11,743 bases of DNA from assembly GCA_017999135.1 (NCBI GenBank), contig JAGOBT010000056.1:1-11743 (forward strand). The letters are read 5' to 3'. The DNA comes from Burkholderiaceae bacterium. GTDB taxonomy: Bacteria; Pseudomonadota; Gammaproteobacteria; Burkholderiales; Burkholderiaceae_C. This document shows positions 1 through 10,818 of the stretch, one piece after another (position 1 is the first letter of the stretch; each line of letters opens with the position of its first letter). Under the pieces are notes generated by a model. The model searched no databases and was not told the origin of the DNA. It saw only the letters and a list, made by a program, of their open reading frames with translations. Both the position numbers and the translations under genes were made by a program.

Positions 1-2
1 TG

Positions 3-203
3 CAGTTGCTGGCGAAGAAGTGCTACGCGCTGCTCAAGCAAGACCCGGCGCACCCATCGCTGCAGTTCAAGCCCCTGGGCGGTGGCCGCATGGTCAGCGT
101 GCGGGTGGGGCTGCACTACAGGGCGCTGGGTCTGCCCCAGGCCGATGGCGTGCACTGGTTCTGGATCGGCACCCACGGCGAGTACGACAAGCTCGTTGGC
201 TGA
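3..203 (+). CDS. RelE/ParE-like toxin of a type II toxin-antitoxin pair, 5'-truncated by window edge
   Basis: The reading frame is already open at the first bases, so the start lies left of the window and only about 66 C-terminal residues are visible. The pattern DPxHPSLQFK, then SVRVGLHYRALG, then HWFWIGTHGEYDKL matches the C-terminal half of small RelE/ParE-fold toxins of about 85-95 residues. The conserved RVGL-YRA strand and the closing WFWIGTH-YDKL strand are both present. Toxins of this superfamily cleave mRNA on the ribosome or poison gyrase; which applies here cannot be told. The partner antitoxin would be expected just upstream, outside the window. The 79 bp to the next gene are too short to hold one. 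The TTG at position 6 is an internal codon, not a start. Family call fairly sure, activity unknown. Confidence 0.6.
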   Translation, partial: QLLAKKCYALLKQDPAHPSLQFKPLGGGRMVSVRVGLHYRALGLPQADGVHWFWIGTHGEYDKLVG

Positions 204-282
204 CGGGTCCTTGCCCACCGGGCCGGTTGCCGAGCATGCAGCACCAGACCCGGCTGCCCCCCCATGACACCCTGACTTCCTG

Positions 283-2247
283 ATGCCCGGATTGCCTGCC
301 CGCCCCATGGCCACCACCCCCAAACCCGCCGCTGCGGCCAAGGCCCCCCGCGCCATCGCCACCACGCAGTCGCTGTCGGCCTTCGTCAAGGGCATCTGCG
401 ACATCATGCGGCGGTCGAACTGCGCCAGCGCGCTGCAGTACGTGCCGGAGCTGACCTGGATCCTGTTCCTGCGCATCCTGGACGCGCAGGAGCAACGCGA
501 TGCCGAGCGTGCCGAAGCATTGGGCCGGCCGTTCAGCCCGGCCCTGCAAGCACCCTACCGCTGGCAGGACTGGGCAGCGCCCTGCGATCTGGCGTCGGCG
601 GCACGCACGCCCGAAGGCCAGCACCTGGGCTGGAAGCGTGAGGCACTGAAGCCCCGGGTGGGCGACCTGATGGCCTTCATCAACAAGGAGCTGCTGCCGC
701 ACCTGCACCAGCTGGATGTGCTGCCCGACGGCCAGCCCAACCTGGCGGCCAGCCCCAAGCAGCGGGTGATCGGCCGCATCATGACGGCGGTGGAGCGGGT
801 GCGGGTGGATTCGGAGACCAACCTCTGCGACATCCTCGACCGGGTGCATGAGATCAGCATCGACCACATCGACGACCGGCACTTCTTCACCTTGTCGCAG
901 GTGTACGAGGACCTGCTGCTGAAGATGGGCGAGAAGAACAGCGACGGGGGCCAGTTCTTCACCCCGCGTGAGGTGGTTCGTGCGATGGTGCGCACGCTGG
1001 CGCCACAGTTGGGTGAGACGGTGTACGACCCGTGCTGCGGCACCGGCGGCTTTCTGGCCCAGGCCTATGAGCTGATGCGTGCGCAGTTGGGCGACGCGGC
1101 GCCAGCCACCGACATTGCGCAGTTGAAGAGCCACACCTTCTACGGCCGCGAAAAGGAAAACCTGGTGCTGCCCATCGCACTGGCCAACCTGGTGCTGCAT
1201 GGCATCGACCAGCCCAGGCTGTGGCATGGCAACACGTTGTCAGGCGTGGCCAGCTACGACGCGCTGTTTGACGGCGCGCCTGCCACCTTCGACGTGATCC
1301 TGACCAACCCGCCCTTCGGCGGCAAGGAAGGGCGAGACGCGCAGCGGCACTACGCCTTCGAGACCAGCGCCACCCAGGTGCTGTTTCTGCAGCACATCCT
1401 GGCTGAACTGGCGCCGCCGGCAGACGACCGGCCGGGTGGCCGCTGTGGTGTGGTGCTGGATGAAGGCTTCCTGTTCCGCACCAACGAGAGCGCGTTTGTC
1501 GAGACCAAGCGCAAGCTGCTGGACGAGTGCGACCTGTGGTGTGTGGTCAGCCTGCCGGGGGGTGTGTTCTCCACGGCTGGTGCCGGTGTCAAGACCAACC
1601 TGCTGTTCTTCACCCGCGGGCGGCGCACCGAGCGCATCTGGTACTACGACTTGTCGCATGTGAAGGTGGGCAAGAAGACGCCGGCCGGGCTGGCGCTGTT
1701 TGGGTGGGGCCCGGGCTTCGAACTGCTGGACGACGCAGCGCTGCCAGCCACGCTGGTGGGTGATTGGGCCAACCAGCCGGGCCACGTTGGCCAACCCTTC
1801 CCGACCTTTGCGCGGCTGCTGGCCCAACGGGGCACGGCGGGCGCTGACAGTGCGCTGTCCTGGACGGTCGACTTTGCGGCGCGGCGGGCCGCTGCGCGTG
1901 AGGCCATGGCGCCACACTTGGCCGAAGCAGCACGGTTGCAGGCGCGGGGCGTTGAACTGAGAGAGCAACTGGCAGCATCCCGCAGGGCGCGGGTGGATGA
2001 CGCCGTTGCTGCGCCTCTGCGTGAGGCCCTGGCGGCCTGCGAGCGCGCGCTGCGCGAGGCACAGGCGCGGGCATCGGCCATCGACGCCGCCACCTTCGAC
2101 TTGAAGGCCGTCAACCCGCATGCCCGGGTGGAGCGCGACGAACGCACGCCCGCGCAGGTGCTGGGCGCCATTCAGGCCCACGGCGCTGCCGTGGAATCTG
2201 CGCTGGCGCGTTTGCAGGCATTGCTGGCCAACGGCACGCGACCATAG
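283..2247 (+). CDS. hsdM: Type I restriction-modification system methyltransferase subunit HsdM (N-6 adenine DNA methylase)
   Basis: A 654-residue protein that, in its family, transfers a methyl group from S-adenosylmethionine to adenine N6 and works with an HsdS specificity subunit. Residues about 25-190 match the helical HsdM N-terminal domain (start SLSAFVKGICDIMRRSNCAS). The catalytic domain follows. SAM-binding motif I is DPCCGTGGFL at 249-258 and the catalytic motif NPPF is at 342-345. The stretch QFFTPREVVRAMV before motif I is typical of HsdM. From about residue 530 the chain is rich in Ala, Arg, Glu and Leu and looks like coiled coil. It ends with the FDLKAVNPHA...RTPAQVLGAI segment that I recognise from one HsdM subfamily. 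It is longer than E. coli HsdM (529 residues). No hsdS or hsdR follows: the next gene is convergent after 31 bp. ATG 307 is an alternative start; neither start has a clear ribosome binding site. TTG leucine codons recur here but are almost absent from glmS, which suggests a different origin. Confidence 0.93.
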   Translation: MPGLPARPMATTPKPAAAAKAPRAIATTQSLSAFVKGICDIMRRSNCASALQYVPELTWILFLRILDAQEQRDAERAEALGRPFSPALQAPYRWQDWAAPCDLASAARTPEGQHLGWKREALKPRVGDLMAFINKELLPHLHQLDVLPDGQPNLAASPKQRVIGRIMTAVERVRVDSETNLCDILDRVHEISIDHIDDRHFFTLSQVYEDLLLKMGEKNSDGGQFFTPREVVRAMVRTLAPQLGETVYDPCCGTGGFLAQAYELMRAQLGDAAPATDIAQLKSHTFYGREKENLVLPIALANLVLHGIDQPRLWHGNTLSGVASYDALFDGAPATFDVILTNPPFGGKEGRDAQRHYAFETSATQVLFLQHILAELAPPADDRPGGRCGVVLDEGFLFRTNESAFVETKRKLLDECDLWCVVSLPGGVFSTAGAGVKTNLLFFTRGRRTERIWYYDLSHVKVGKKTPAGLALFGWGPGFELLDDAALPATLVGDWANQPGHVGQPFPTFARLLAQRGTAGADSALSWTVDFAARRAAAREAMAPHLAEAARLQARGVELREQLAASRRARVDDAVAAPLREALAACERALREAQARASAIDAATFDLKAVNPHARVERDERTPAQVLGAIQAHGAAVESALARLQALLANGTRP

Positions 2248-2258
2248 CCGGTGGCGGT

Positions 2259-2279
2259 AGCGCGGCCATGCATCGCGCT
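2259..2279. terminator. Small inverted repeat between convergent hsdM and Lrp-type gene
   Basis: The arms AGCGCG (2259-2264) and CGCGCT (2274-2279) are perfectly complementary around a 9-base loop, in the 31-bp gap between two convergent stop codons. The position suits a weak bidirectional terminator. The stem is only 6 bp and neither side has a run of T, so this is a guess from position. Confidence 0.25.
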
Positions 2280-2773
2280 CAGCTGGTACGGGGCTCCAAC
2301 TGCACCGCCGGCGCAAACTTGGCCCGGTGGGTGGCGAAGAAGGCCTTCACGTTGCGCACATTGGCATCCTGCGTGAACAGGCGTTGCACCAGCGCGTGGT
2401 AGGCCGCCATGTCGGGCAGCCACAGCACCAGCACCAGATCCGGCCCGGGCGAGACGCGGTAGCACTGCTGCACCGGGCCTTCAGCCACCGCGCGGGCCTC
2501 GAAGGTGGCCACGTGCTCGGCACCCTGGCGGTCGAGCGTGATCTCGGCGATCACGCTCAGGCCGCCCACCTTGGCCGGCGCCACGATGGCCACCTGGCGC
2601 TCGATGATGCCGGCCTCCACCAGGCGCCGTACCCGGCGCAGCGCGGTGGCCGGCGACACATGCGCCGCTTCGGCCAGCGCCTGGTTGGAGCGTGACGCGT
2701 CGTCCTGCAGCAGTCCCAGCAGGCGCAGATCGACTGCATCGAGCGTGTTGGCGTCGACTGAATCAACCATCAT
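2279..2773 (-). CDS. Lrp/AsnC family transcriptional regulator
   Basis: A 164-residue regulator. The N-terminal third is a winged helix-turn-helix of the AsnC type: LDAVDLRLLGLLQDDASRSN, then the turn LAEAAHVSPATALRRVRRL, then EAGIIERQVAIV. The rest is the RAM (ligand-binding, oligomerising) domain, with TLDRQGAEHVATFEARAVAEGPVQQCYRVSP followed by DLVLVLWLPDMAAYHALVQRL. Family members form dimers to octamers, bind several operator copies and often sense an amino acid. The gene is divergent from glmS with 135 bp between the start codons, an arrangement I know from other Burkholderiales. Local control of itself and glmS is therefore likely (inference). Two adjacent ATG codons (2773 and 2770) could both start it; no strong ribosome binding site is visible. 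The effector cannot be predicted. Confidence 0.92.
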   Translation of the reverse strand: MMVDSVDANTLDAVDLRLLGLLQDDASRSNQALAEAAHVSPATALRRVRRLVEAGIIERQVAIVAPAKVGGLSVIAEITLDRQGAEHVATFEARAVAEGPVQQCYRVSPGPDLVLVLWLPDMAAYHALVQRLFTQDANVRNVKAFFATHRAKFAPAVQLEPRTS

Positions 2774-2785
2774 CGACCGATTGTG

Positions 2786-2798
2786 GCAATAAAATTGC
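2786..2798. promoter_or_regulatory. Perfect palindrome, candidate Lrp/AsnC operator near the regulator start
   Basis: GCAAT-AAA-ATTGC is a perfect 5+3+5 inverted repeat lying 13-25 bp upstream of the regulator's first ATG. Size, A/T-rich centre and position fit a binding site of an AsnC-type dimer and suggest autoregulation. Assignment to this regulator is inference from adjacency. Confidence 0.45.
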
Positions 2799-2810
2799 AG
2801 CGCTATTCAC

Positions 2811-2864
2811 GATCGACGAAAGATTGCGCAAAGCGGCAGATTTCGCACGCTTCTTTCGTTGATC
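2811..2864. promoter_or_regulatory. Long-spaced inverted repeat upstream of glmS, candidate regulator binding sites
   Basis: The arms GATCGACGAAAGA (2811-2823) and TCTTTCGTTGATC (2852-2864) are reverse complements at 12 of 13 positions. Their centres are 41 bp apart, close to four helical turns, so both would face the same side of the DNA. That fits cooperative binding by an oligomeric regulator of the Lrp type. The right arm lies just upstream of the possible glmS -10 box at 2871, so a bound protein would touch the promoter. Confidence 0.45.
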
Positions 2865-2908
2865 CCTGGCTACGATGCGCCCCTGTCTGAACCTCAGGAA
2901 CCAACACC

Positions 2909-4736
<1,828 letters not shown>

Positions 4737-4750
<14 letters not shown>

Positions 4751-5735
4751 GGGCGATCGTCACCACGATCTTGCCGGTCACTTCACGCCGGGCCATGGCG
4801 GCCAGCGCGTCCTTGGCCTGTGCCAGCGGGTAGCGGGCGCCGATCGCCGGCCGCAGCACACCTGCTTCAGCCAGCCGGTGCACGGCGGCCAGGTGCTCGG
4901 CGTGGTGGGCCGGAAAGTGCCGGCCGTATTCACCCGCCCGTACACCGACCACGCTGAAGCCCTTGATCAGCGGGCGGTTGGTGTCGATGCGGGCGATGCG
5001 GCCGCTGGCAAAACCCAGCACCAGCAGCCGGCCGCCAAACGCGGTGCAGCGGGCGCTTTCGTCGAACACGTCGCCGCCCACCGGGTCGGCCACCACGTCG
5101 GCGCCGCGGCCGTCGGTGGCCTGCAGCACCGCTTCGCGGAAGCCGCTGGACGGCAGCAGCGTCACACCCAACGCTGCCAGGCTGGCAATGCGCGCCGGGT
5201 CGGTGGCGGTGGCGATCACCCGCGCGCCCAGGTGCAGGCCGATCTGCACGCAGGCCTGGCCCACGCCGCCGCGCGCGCCATGCACCAGCAGCGTCTCGCC
5301 GCGCTGCAGCCGGCCGATGCGGGCCAGCGCCACCCAGGCGGTCAGGCCGGTCACCATCACCGCGGCGGCGTCGTCCAGCGGCATGCCGGCGGGCAGGGCG
5401 CGCAGGCTGGCGCCGGGCACCACCACCTGCTCGGCCAGCAGGCCGTGCTTGCCGCCCAGGCCCACCCGGTCGCCCACCTGCCAGCCGCTGGCAGGCCCGG
5501 CCTCGACCACGGTGCCGGTGCCTTCCATGCCCGGCACATGCGGCACCGGCGGCTTGAACTGGTAGAGCCCGCGGGTCATCAGCAGATCGGGAAAGTTCAG
5601 CGCCACCGCAGCCATGGCCACGCGCACGTCGGCCGGGCCCATGGCAGGCAGCGGCCAGCGGCGCAGGCGCAGGCTGGCCAGGTCGTCGGCCAGGTGCTCG
5701 CAGACCAGGGCCAGGGTGTCGGTCGGTGCAGACAT
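4737..5735 (-). CDS. NADPH:quinone oxidoreductase, zinc-independent medium-chain dehydrogenase/reductase family
   Basis: A 332-residue cytoplasmic oxidoreductase of the QOR branch of the MDR superfamily, expected to reduce quinones or enones with NADPH. The N-terminal GroES-like part has [17 protein letters not shown] at 44-60 and [12 protein letters not shown] at 67-78, both hallmarks of this branch. The nucleotide-binding Rossmann fold follows, with [16 protein letters not shown] at 151-166. The structural-zinc cysteine cluster of alcohol dehydrogenases is absent. The chosen ATG (5735) has GGAG nine bases upstream; a TTG five codons earlier would itself form part of that ribosome binding site. 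The last 14 bp overlap the end of glmS on the other strand. It is divergent from the helicase gene, with 125 bp between. The true substrate cannot be told; crotonyl-CoA-reductase-like relatives share the same look. Confidence 0.9.
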
Positions 5736-5812
5736 GGGTGGGTGCTCCAAGGGGTGGCGCCGGATTCTGGAAGTGCCGCCGCGCCGGCCGGGTCACCCAG
5801 GCGACCCCGCGA

Positions 5813-5830
5813 CACCGCCTCCTGGCGGTG
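5813..5830. repeat. Hairpin or operator-like inverted repeat in the oxidoreductase/helicase divergent gap
   Basis: CACCGCC (5813-5819) and GGCGGTG (5824-5830) are perfect complements around a 4-base loop. It lies in the 125-bp gap between two divergent start codons. It could be an operator or a leader hairpin. A weak -10-like TACAGT at 5844-5849 sits only 11 bases before the helicase ATG, which would leave almost no leader. No other promoter signal is apparent. Confidence 0.3.
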
Positions 5831-5860
5831 ATGTGGCCGGGGTTACAGTGCCTGCAGGCC

Positions 5861-8160
<2,300 letters not shown>

Positions 8161-8164
<4 letters not shown>

Positions 8165-9234
8165 GCCGCAGGTTCTGGCGGCGGCACCGCCTCGTCGTCG
8201 CTGTCGCCGTCGTCGCTGTCGGGGTCGTTGTCGGGGTCGGCCGGTGCGTCGGCCTGCGGCCCCGCCACCCGCTGCACGATGGCACCGAACACGCTCATGC
8301 CGTCTCGGCCGGTCATCTCCAGCCGCACGGTGTCGCCGATGGCCAGATACGGCGTGGCCGGGGCGCCCAGCTCCACGGCCTCGACCGCCCGCCGCTCGAC
8401 GATGCAGCCGAAGCCCTTGGCCGCATCCTGGTTGCTGACCGTGCCCGATCCGACGATGCTGCCCGCCCGCACGTTGCGCGTCTTCGCCAGGTGAGCGATC
8501 AGTTCACCGAAGTGGAACTGCATTTCCGGCCCGGCGTCGTTCAGGCCGACCTTGCGGCCGTTGACGCTGGACTGCAGCGTCAGGTGCACCCGGCCATGCT
8601 GCCAGGCGTCGCCCAGCTCGTCGGGCGTGACGGCCACCGGGCCGAAGGCAGTGGCCGGCTTGCTCTGCACGAAACCGAAGCCCTTGGCCAGCTCGGCGGG
8701 TACCAGCTCGCGCAGGCTCCAGTCATTGGCCAGCAGCAGCAGGCGGATGCCGTCCAGGCCCTGGGCTGCATCGGCGCCCATCGCCACGTCACCGGTGATG
8801 ACCGCCAGCTCGGCCTCGAAGTCGATGCCCCAGGTGGGGCTGCCGAACCAGGCGTCGTCACACGGGCCCAGGAAGTCGTCGCTGCCGCCCTGGTACATCA
8901 ACGGGTCGGTGGTGGCCGATGGCGGCAGCGCGGCACCGCGCGCACGGCGCACCCGCTCCAGGTGGGGCAGGTAGGCCGAGCCATCGGCCCACTGGTAGGC
9001 GCGCGGCAGCGGTGCCATGCACTGGCGCGGATCAAAGGCGAAGGCGTGCCGCGCCTTGCCCTGGTTGAGGGTGACGGACAGGTCCTGCAACTGCGGCGAC
9101 AGGAAGTTCCAATCGTCCAGCACCTGCTGCAGCCGGGTGGCGATGCCGGTGGCGTAGTGCGCCGTGCTCAGGTCGCGCGAGACGACGACCAGCTGGCCGT
9201 CGCGCGAGCCGTCTCGGTAGGTGGCGAGTTTCAT
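8161..9234 (-). CDS. Fumarylacetoacetate hydrolase (FAH) family protein with acidic C-terminal tail
   Basis: A 357-residue enzyme of the FAH superfamily, which cleaves or hydrates C-C bonds in keto-acid intermediates, for example at the end of tyrosine or aromatic breakdown. MKLATYRDGSRDGQLVVVSR at the start is the N-terminal domain found in the roughly 330-residue proteobacterial FAH proteins. In the catalytic domain, E140 and E142 (DFEAELAV) and D171 (ANDWSLRE) match the divalent-metal ligands of FAH. QSKPATAFGPVAVTPDELG and AGSIVGSGTVSN are conserved family blocks. The normal fold ends near VFGAIVQRV (about 323). The last 34 residues are an extra Asp/Glu/Pro-rich tail containing DSDDGDSDDE. 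The ATG at 9234 begins the conserved MKLATYRDG; no Shine-Dalgarno sequence is visible. The exact substrate is unknown. It is divergent from the DUF3108 gene with a 55-bp gap. Confidence 0.9.
8194..8223. repeat. Two tandem 15-bp units encoding the acidic tail of the FAH protein
   Basis: Units 8194-8208 and 8209-8223 agree at 13 of 15 bases (GTCGTCGCTGTCG plus two variable bases). A degenerate GTCG-rich continuation runs to about 8240. On the minus strand the units encode the repeated pentapeptides DSDDE and DSDDG, so the acidic tail probably grew by in-frame slippage. Confidence 0.75.
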
Positions 9235-9289
9235 CGGGGCGGGGGAAGGGGGCGGTGGCCGGCCGGCGGCGCGGTGGCAGCATTGTCCG

Positions 9290-10387
9290 ATGGCCACGCC
9301 GCATGTCCCCGCCGGCTTGCTGACCGGCGCACCGGCCCCGCCCCGGCGTGCCGGGCGCTGGCGCGCGGCCCTGCTGCTGGCCGCGGCGGTGGGCCTCTGG
9401 CATGCGTGGCTGGTGGACCAGCTGGCGCCACCCGCGCCACAGGCCGGCCCGCCGCGGCCCGGGCAGGTGCAGCTGCGCACGCTGTCAACAGCGCCTGCGG
9501 CTGCCGGGCCGACCGACGCCGCGCCCGCACCGCCGGTGGCGCCGCGCCCGCAGCCAGCCGCCAGGGTGGTGCCGCAGGGGGTGGCTGCGGCGCCGGTGGC
9601 CGATCCGCCCCTGACAGAGCCGCCGAGCGCCAGCCCGGGGGCGCCAGCCAGCACCGAGCCCGCCACCGATGCCGAACCCGCCGTCGACAGCGATGCCATT
9701 GCCGCGCCCACCGGCCAGCCGCCACCGGTCTATCCCACCCGCCTGCCGGCCCCTGCCCGGCTGCACTACGGGCTGCGCATCAACGGCCAGGCCGGCGTGG
9801 CGCAGCTGGACTGGCAGCACGATGGCCAGCGCTATCGGTTGACGCTCGATGGCCAGGGTGCCGGTGCCAAGGCGCTGTGGACGCAGGCCAGCGACGGCGT
9901 GCTGGACGGCCATGGCCTGGCACCCGAGCGCTTTGTCGACCGGCGTGCCGGCGGCCGTGCGCAGGCGGCCAACCTGCAGCGCGCCCCCGGCCAGCCCGTG
10001 GGGCTGATCCGCTATTCCGGCCCGCCGGTGGCGCACCCGGCCTGGCCGGGCACGCAAGACCGGTTGAGCTGGCTGGTGCAACTGGTGGCCATCCTGGCCG
10101 CCGCGGATGCGCCGCCGCAGGCGCTGTCCCTGTTCGTCACCGACGCCCGCGGCCACGCCGGCCTGTGGCAACTGCAGCGCCAGCCCGACGAGCCGGCTGC
10201 CACCCCCTGGGGCGATGTGGTGCAGCAGCGCTGGCTGCGCGAGCCACCGCAGCCCGAGGGCCTGCGGATCGAGGTGTGGCTGCCCGCCACACTGGACAGC
10301 CCGGCCGGCCCCTGGCCGCTGCGCCTGCGCATGGCGGTGCCGCGCTCGGGCCATGTGGTCGAGCTCTGGCGCACCGCCGCGCCTTGA
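9290..10387 (+). CDS. DUF3108 domain protein with N-terminal membrane anchor and Pro-rich linker
   Basis: A 365-residue protein of unknown function. Residues 1-24 are short and basic before the membrane (PRRAGRWR). Residues about 25-41 (RAALLLAAAVGLWHAWL) form one hydrophobic segment, giving a signal anchor with the rest in the periplasm. Residues about 46-148 are a Pro/Ala-rich, low-complexity linker. From YPTRLPAPARLHYGLRINGQAG (148 on) to the end is a DUF3108-type domain. It contains WQHDGQRYRLTLDGQG, a region of SDGVL..GLAPERFVDRR type, and RLSWLVQLVAILAA. The anchor, Pro-rich span and terminal beta-rich domain resemble the layout of TonB, without evidence of TonB function. The ATG at 9290 is chosen because it precedes the anchor; the longer frame from 9221 would overlap the divergent FAH start. 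It probably shares an mRNA with the DUF3567 gene 43 bp downstream. Confidence 0.82.
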   Translation: MATPHVPAGLLTGAPAPPRRAGRWRAALLLAAAVGLWHAWLVDQLAPPAPQAGPPRPGQVQLRTLSTAPAAAGPTDAAPAPPVAPRPQPAARVVPQGVAAAPVADPPLTEPPSASPGAPASTEPATDAEPAVDSDAIAAPTGQPPPVYPTRLPAPARLHYGLRINGQAGVAQLDWQHDGQRYRLTLDGQGAGAKALWTQASDGVLDGHGLAPERFVDRRAGGRAQAANLQRAPGQPVGLIRYSGPPVAHPAWPGTQDRLSWLVQLVAILAAADAPPQALSLFVTDARGHAGLWQLQRQPDEPAATPWGDVVQQRWLREPPQPEGLRIEVWLPATLDSPAGPWPLRLRMAVPRSGHVVELWRTAAP

Positions 10388-10430
10388 ATCCGCCCGATGT
10401 GCCCGCAGTTGCCAAGGCCAGGAGAAACGC

Positions 10431-10733
10431 ATGCAGACGCTCTACAACTCGGACAGTTTTGTGGTCGTGTCCTTCGACATCCCCGCCGGCGACGACAGCC
10501 CGGCAACCGGCGATGCTCCGGTGCGCCTGCAGCGCGGTGGCTTCGAGATCGTCGACAAGCTGGCGCGCAAGGAGATCTTCATCGAAGGCGCGCTGGCCGA
10601 ACACTTCAAGCAGGGTGTGCAGGCGCTGGTGGCCGGGCAACCGCAGGGGGATGCCGACGCACTGCAGGCGCTGATCGACGACTACATCGCGGGCTACACC
10701 GCACTGGCGCAGCAGCCCGTCGTGCTGCACTGA
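10431..10733 (+). CDS. DUF3567 family protein
   Basis: A small 100-residue protein, probably cytoplasmic, with no signal peptide or membrane segment. MQTLYNSDSFVVVSFDIP at the start, GGFEIVDKLARKEIFIEGAL in the middle and the end YIAGYTALAQQPVVLH match the DUF3567 family, which I know mainly from Burkholderiales. Its function is not known to me. The start is well supported: AGGAGA at 10420-10425 lies five bases before the ATG. It follows the DUF3108 gene by 43 bp on the same strand and is followed by a strong GC hairpin, so the two likely form a short operon. A longer frame from 10107 would overlap the DUF3108 gene and is not used. Confidence 0.9.
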   Translation: MQTLYNSDSFVVVSFDIPAGDDSPATGDAPVRLQRGGFEIVDKLARKEIFIEGALAEHFKQGVQALVAGQPQGDADALQALIDDYIAGYTALAQQPVVLH

Positions 10734-10746
10734 CCACGCGCCGCGC

Positions 10747-10780
10747 GCTGCGGCCCGCCGGCGGGCCGGCGGGCCGCAGC
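10747..10780 (+). terminator. Strong GC hairpin after the DUF3108-DUF3567 pair
   Basis: GCTGCGGCCCGCCG (10747-10760) and CGGCGGGCCGCAGC (10767-10780) form a perfect 14-bp stem with a 6-base loop, 14 bases after the DUF3567 stop codon. The position and stability suit a transcription terminator or 3' mRNA protector. There is no T-run after the stem (ACGCCTCAAG follows), so a standard intrinsic terminator is not proven. Confidence 0.6.
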
Positions 10781-10796
10781 ACGCCTCAAGTCGGCG

Positions 10797-10816
10797 GGTG
10801 ATCGGCCGAGATCACC
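10797..10816 (+). promoter_or_regulatory. Inverted repeat directly before the GGDEF-EAL start codon
   Basis: GGTGATC (10797-10803) and GATCACC (10810-10816) are perfect 7-bp complements around GGCCGA, ending two bases before the ATG at 10819. With one bulged G the stem extends to GCG/CGC and reaches the start codon. In RNA it could cover the ribosome binding region; in DNA it could be an operator. No separate Shine-Dalgarno sequence is visible. Confidence 0.35.
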
Positions 10817-10818
10817 GC

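Larger units (their letters stand above)
2774..2908. promoter_or_regulatory. Divergent control region between Lrp/AsnC-type regulator and glmS
   Basis: This 135-bp stretch is clearly more A+T-rich than its surroundings and must hold the promoters of both divergent genes. It contains two clear inverted repeats (listed separately) and the 8-bp palindrome TTGCGCAA at 2824-2831. A possible glmS -10 box is TACGAT at 2871-2876. The -35 position 17 bases upstream (2848-2853, CGCTTC) is poor, as might be expected if the promoter needs an activator. The regulator-side promoter is not clear. AGGAA at 2896-2900, eight bases before the glmS ATG, is a good ribosome binding site. Confidence 0.6.

Noticed and set aside
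217..227. Small inverted repeat ACCGG-G-CCGGT between the toxin and hsdM genes
   Set aside because: Five-base GC arms are expected by chance in DNA this GC-rich, and no second copy or A/T-rich promoter lies nearby.
2774..2908. glmS ribozyme or riboswitch upstream of glmS
   Set aside because: That ribozyme is known from Gram-positive bacteria and needs a longer leader; this gap holds palindromes and promoter-like sequence instead.
5726..5860. Earlier helicase start at 5726
   Set aside because: It would overlap the start of the divergent oxidoreductase and adds Arg/Gly-rich sequence with no family match; ATG 5861 is better.
9235..9711. N-terminal extension of the FAH gene up to 9711
   Set aside because: The conserved family start MKLATYRDG lies at 9234; the extension is low-complexity and overlaps the DUF3108 gene.
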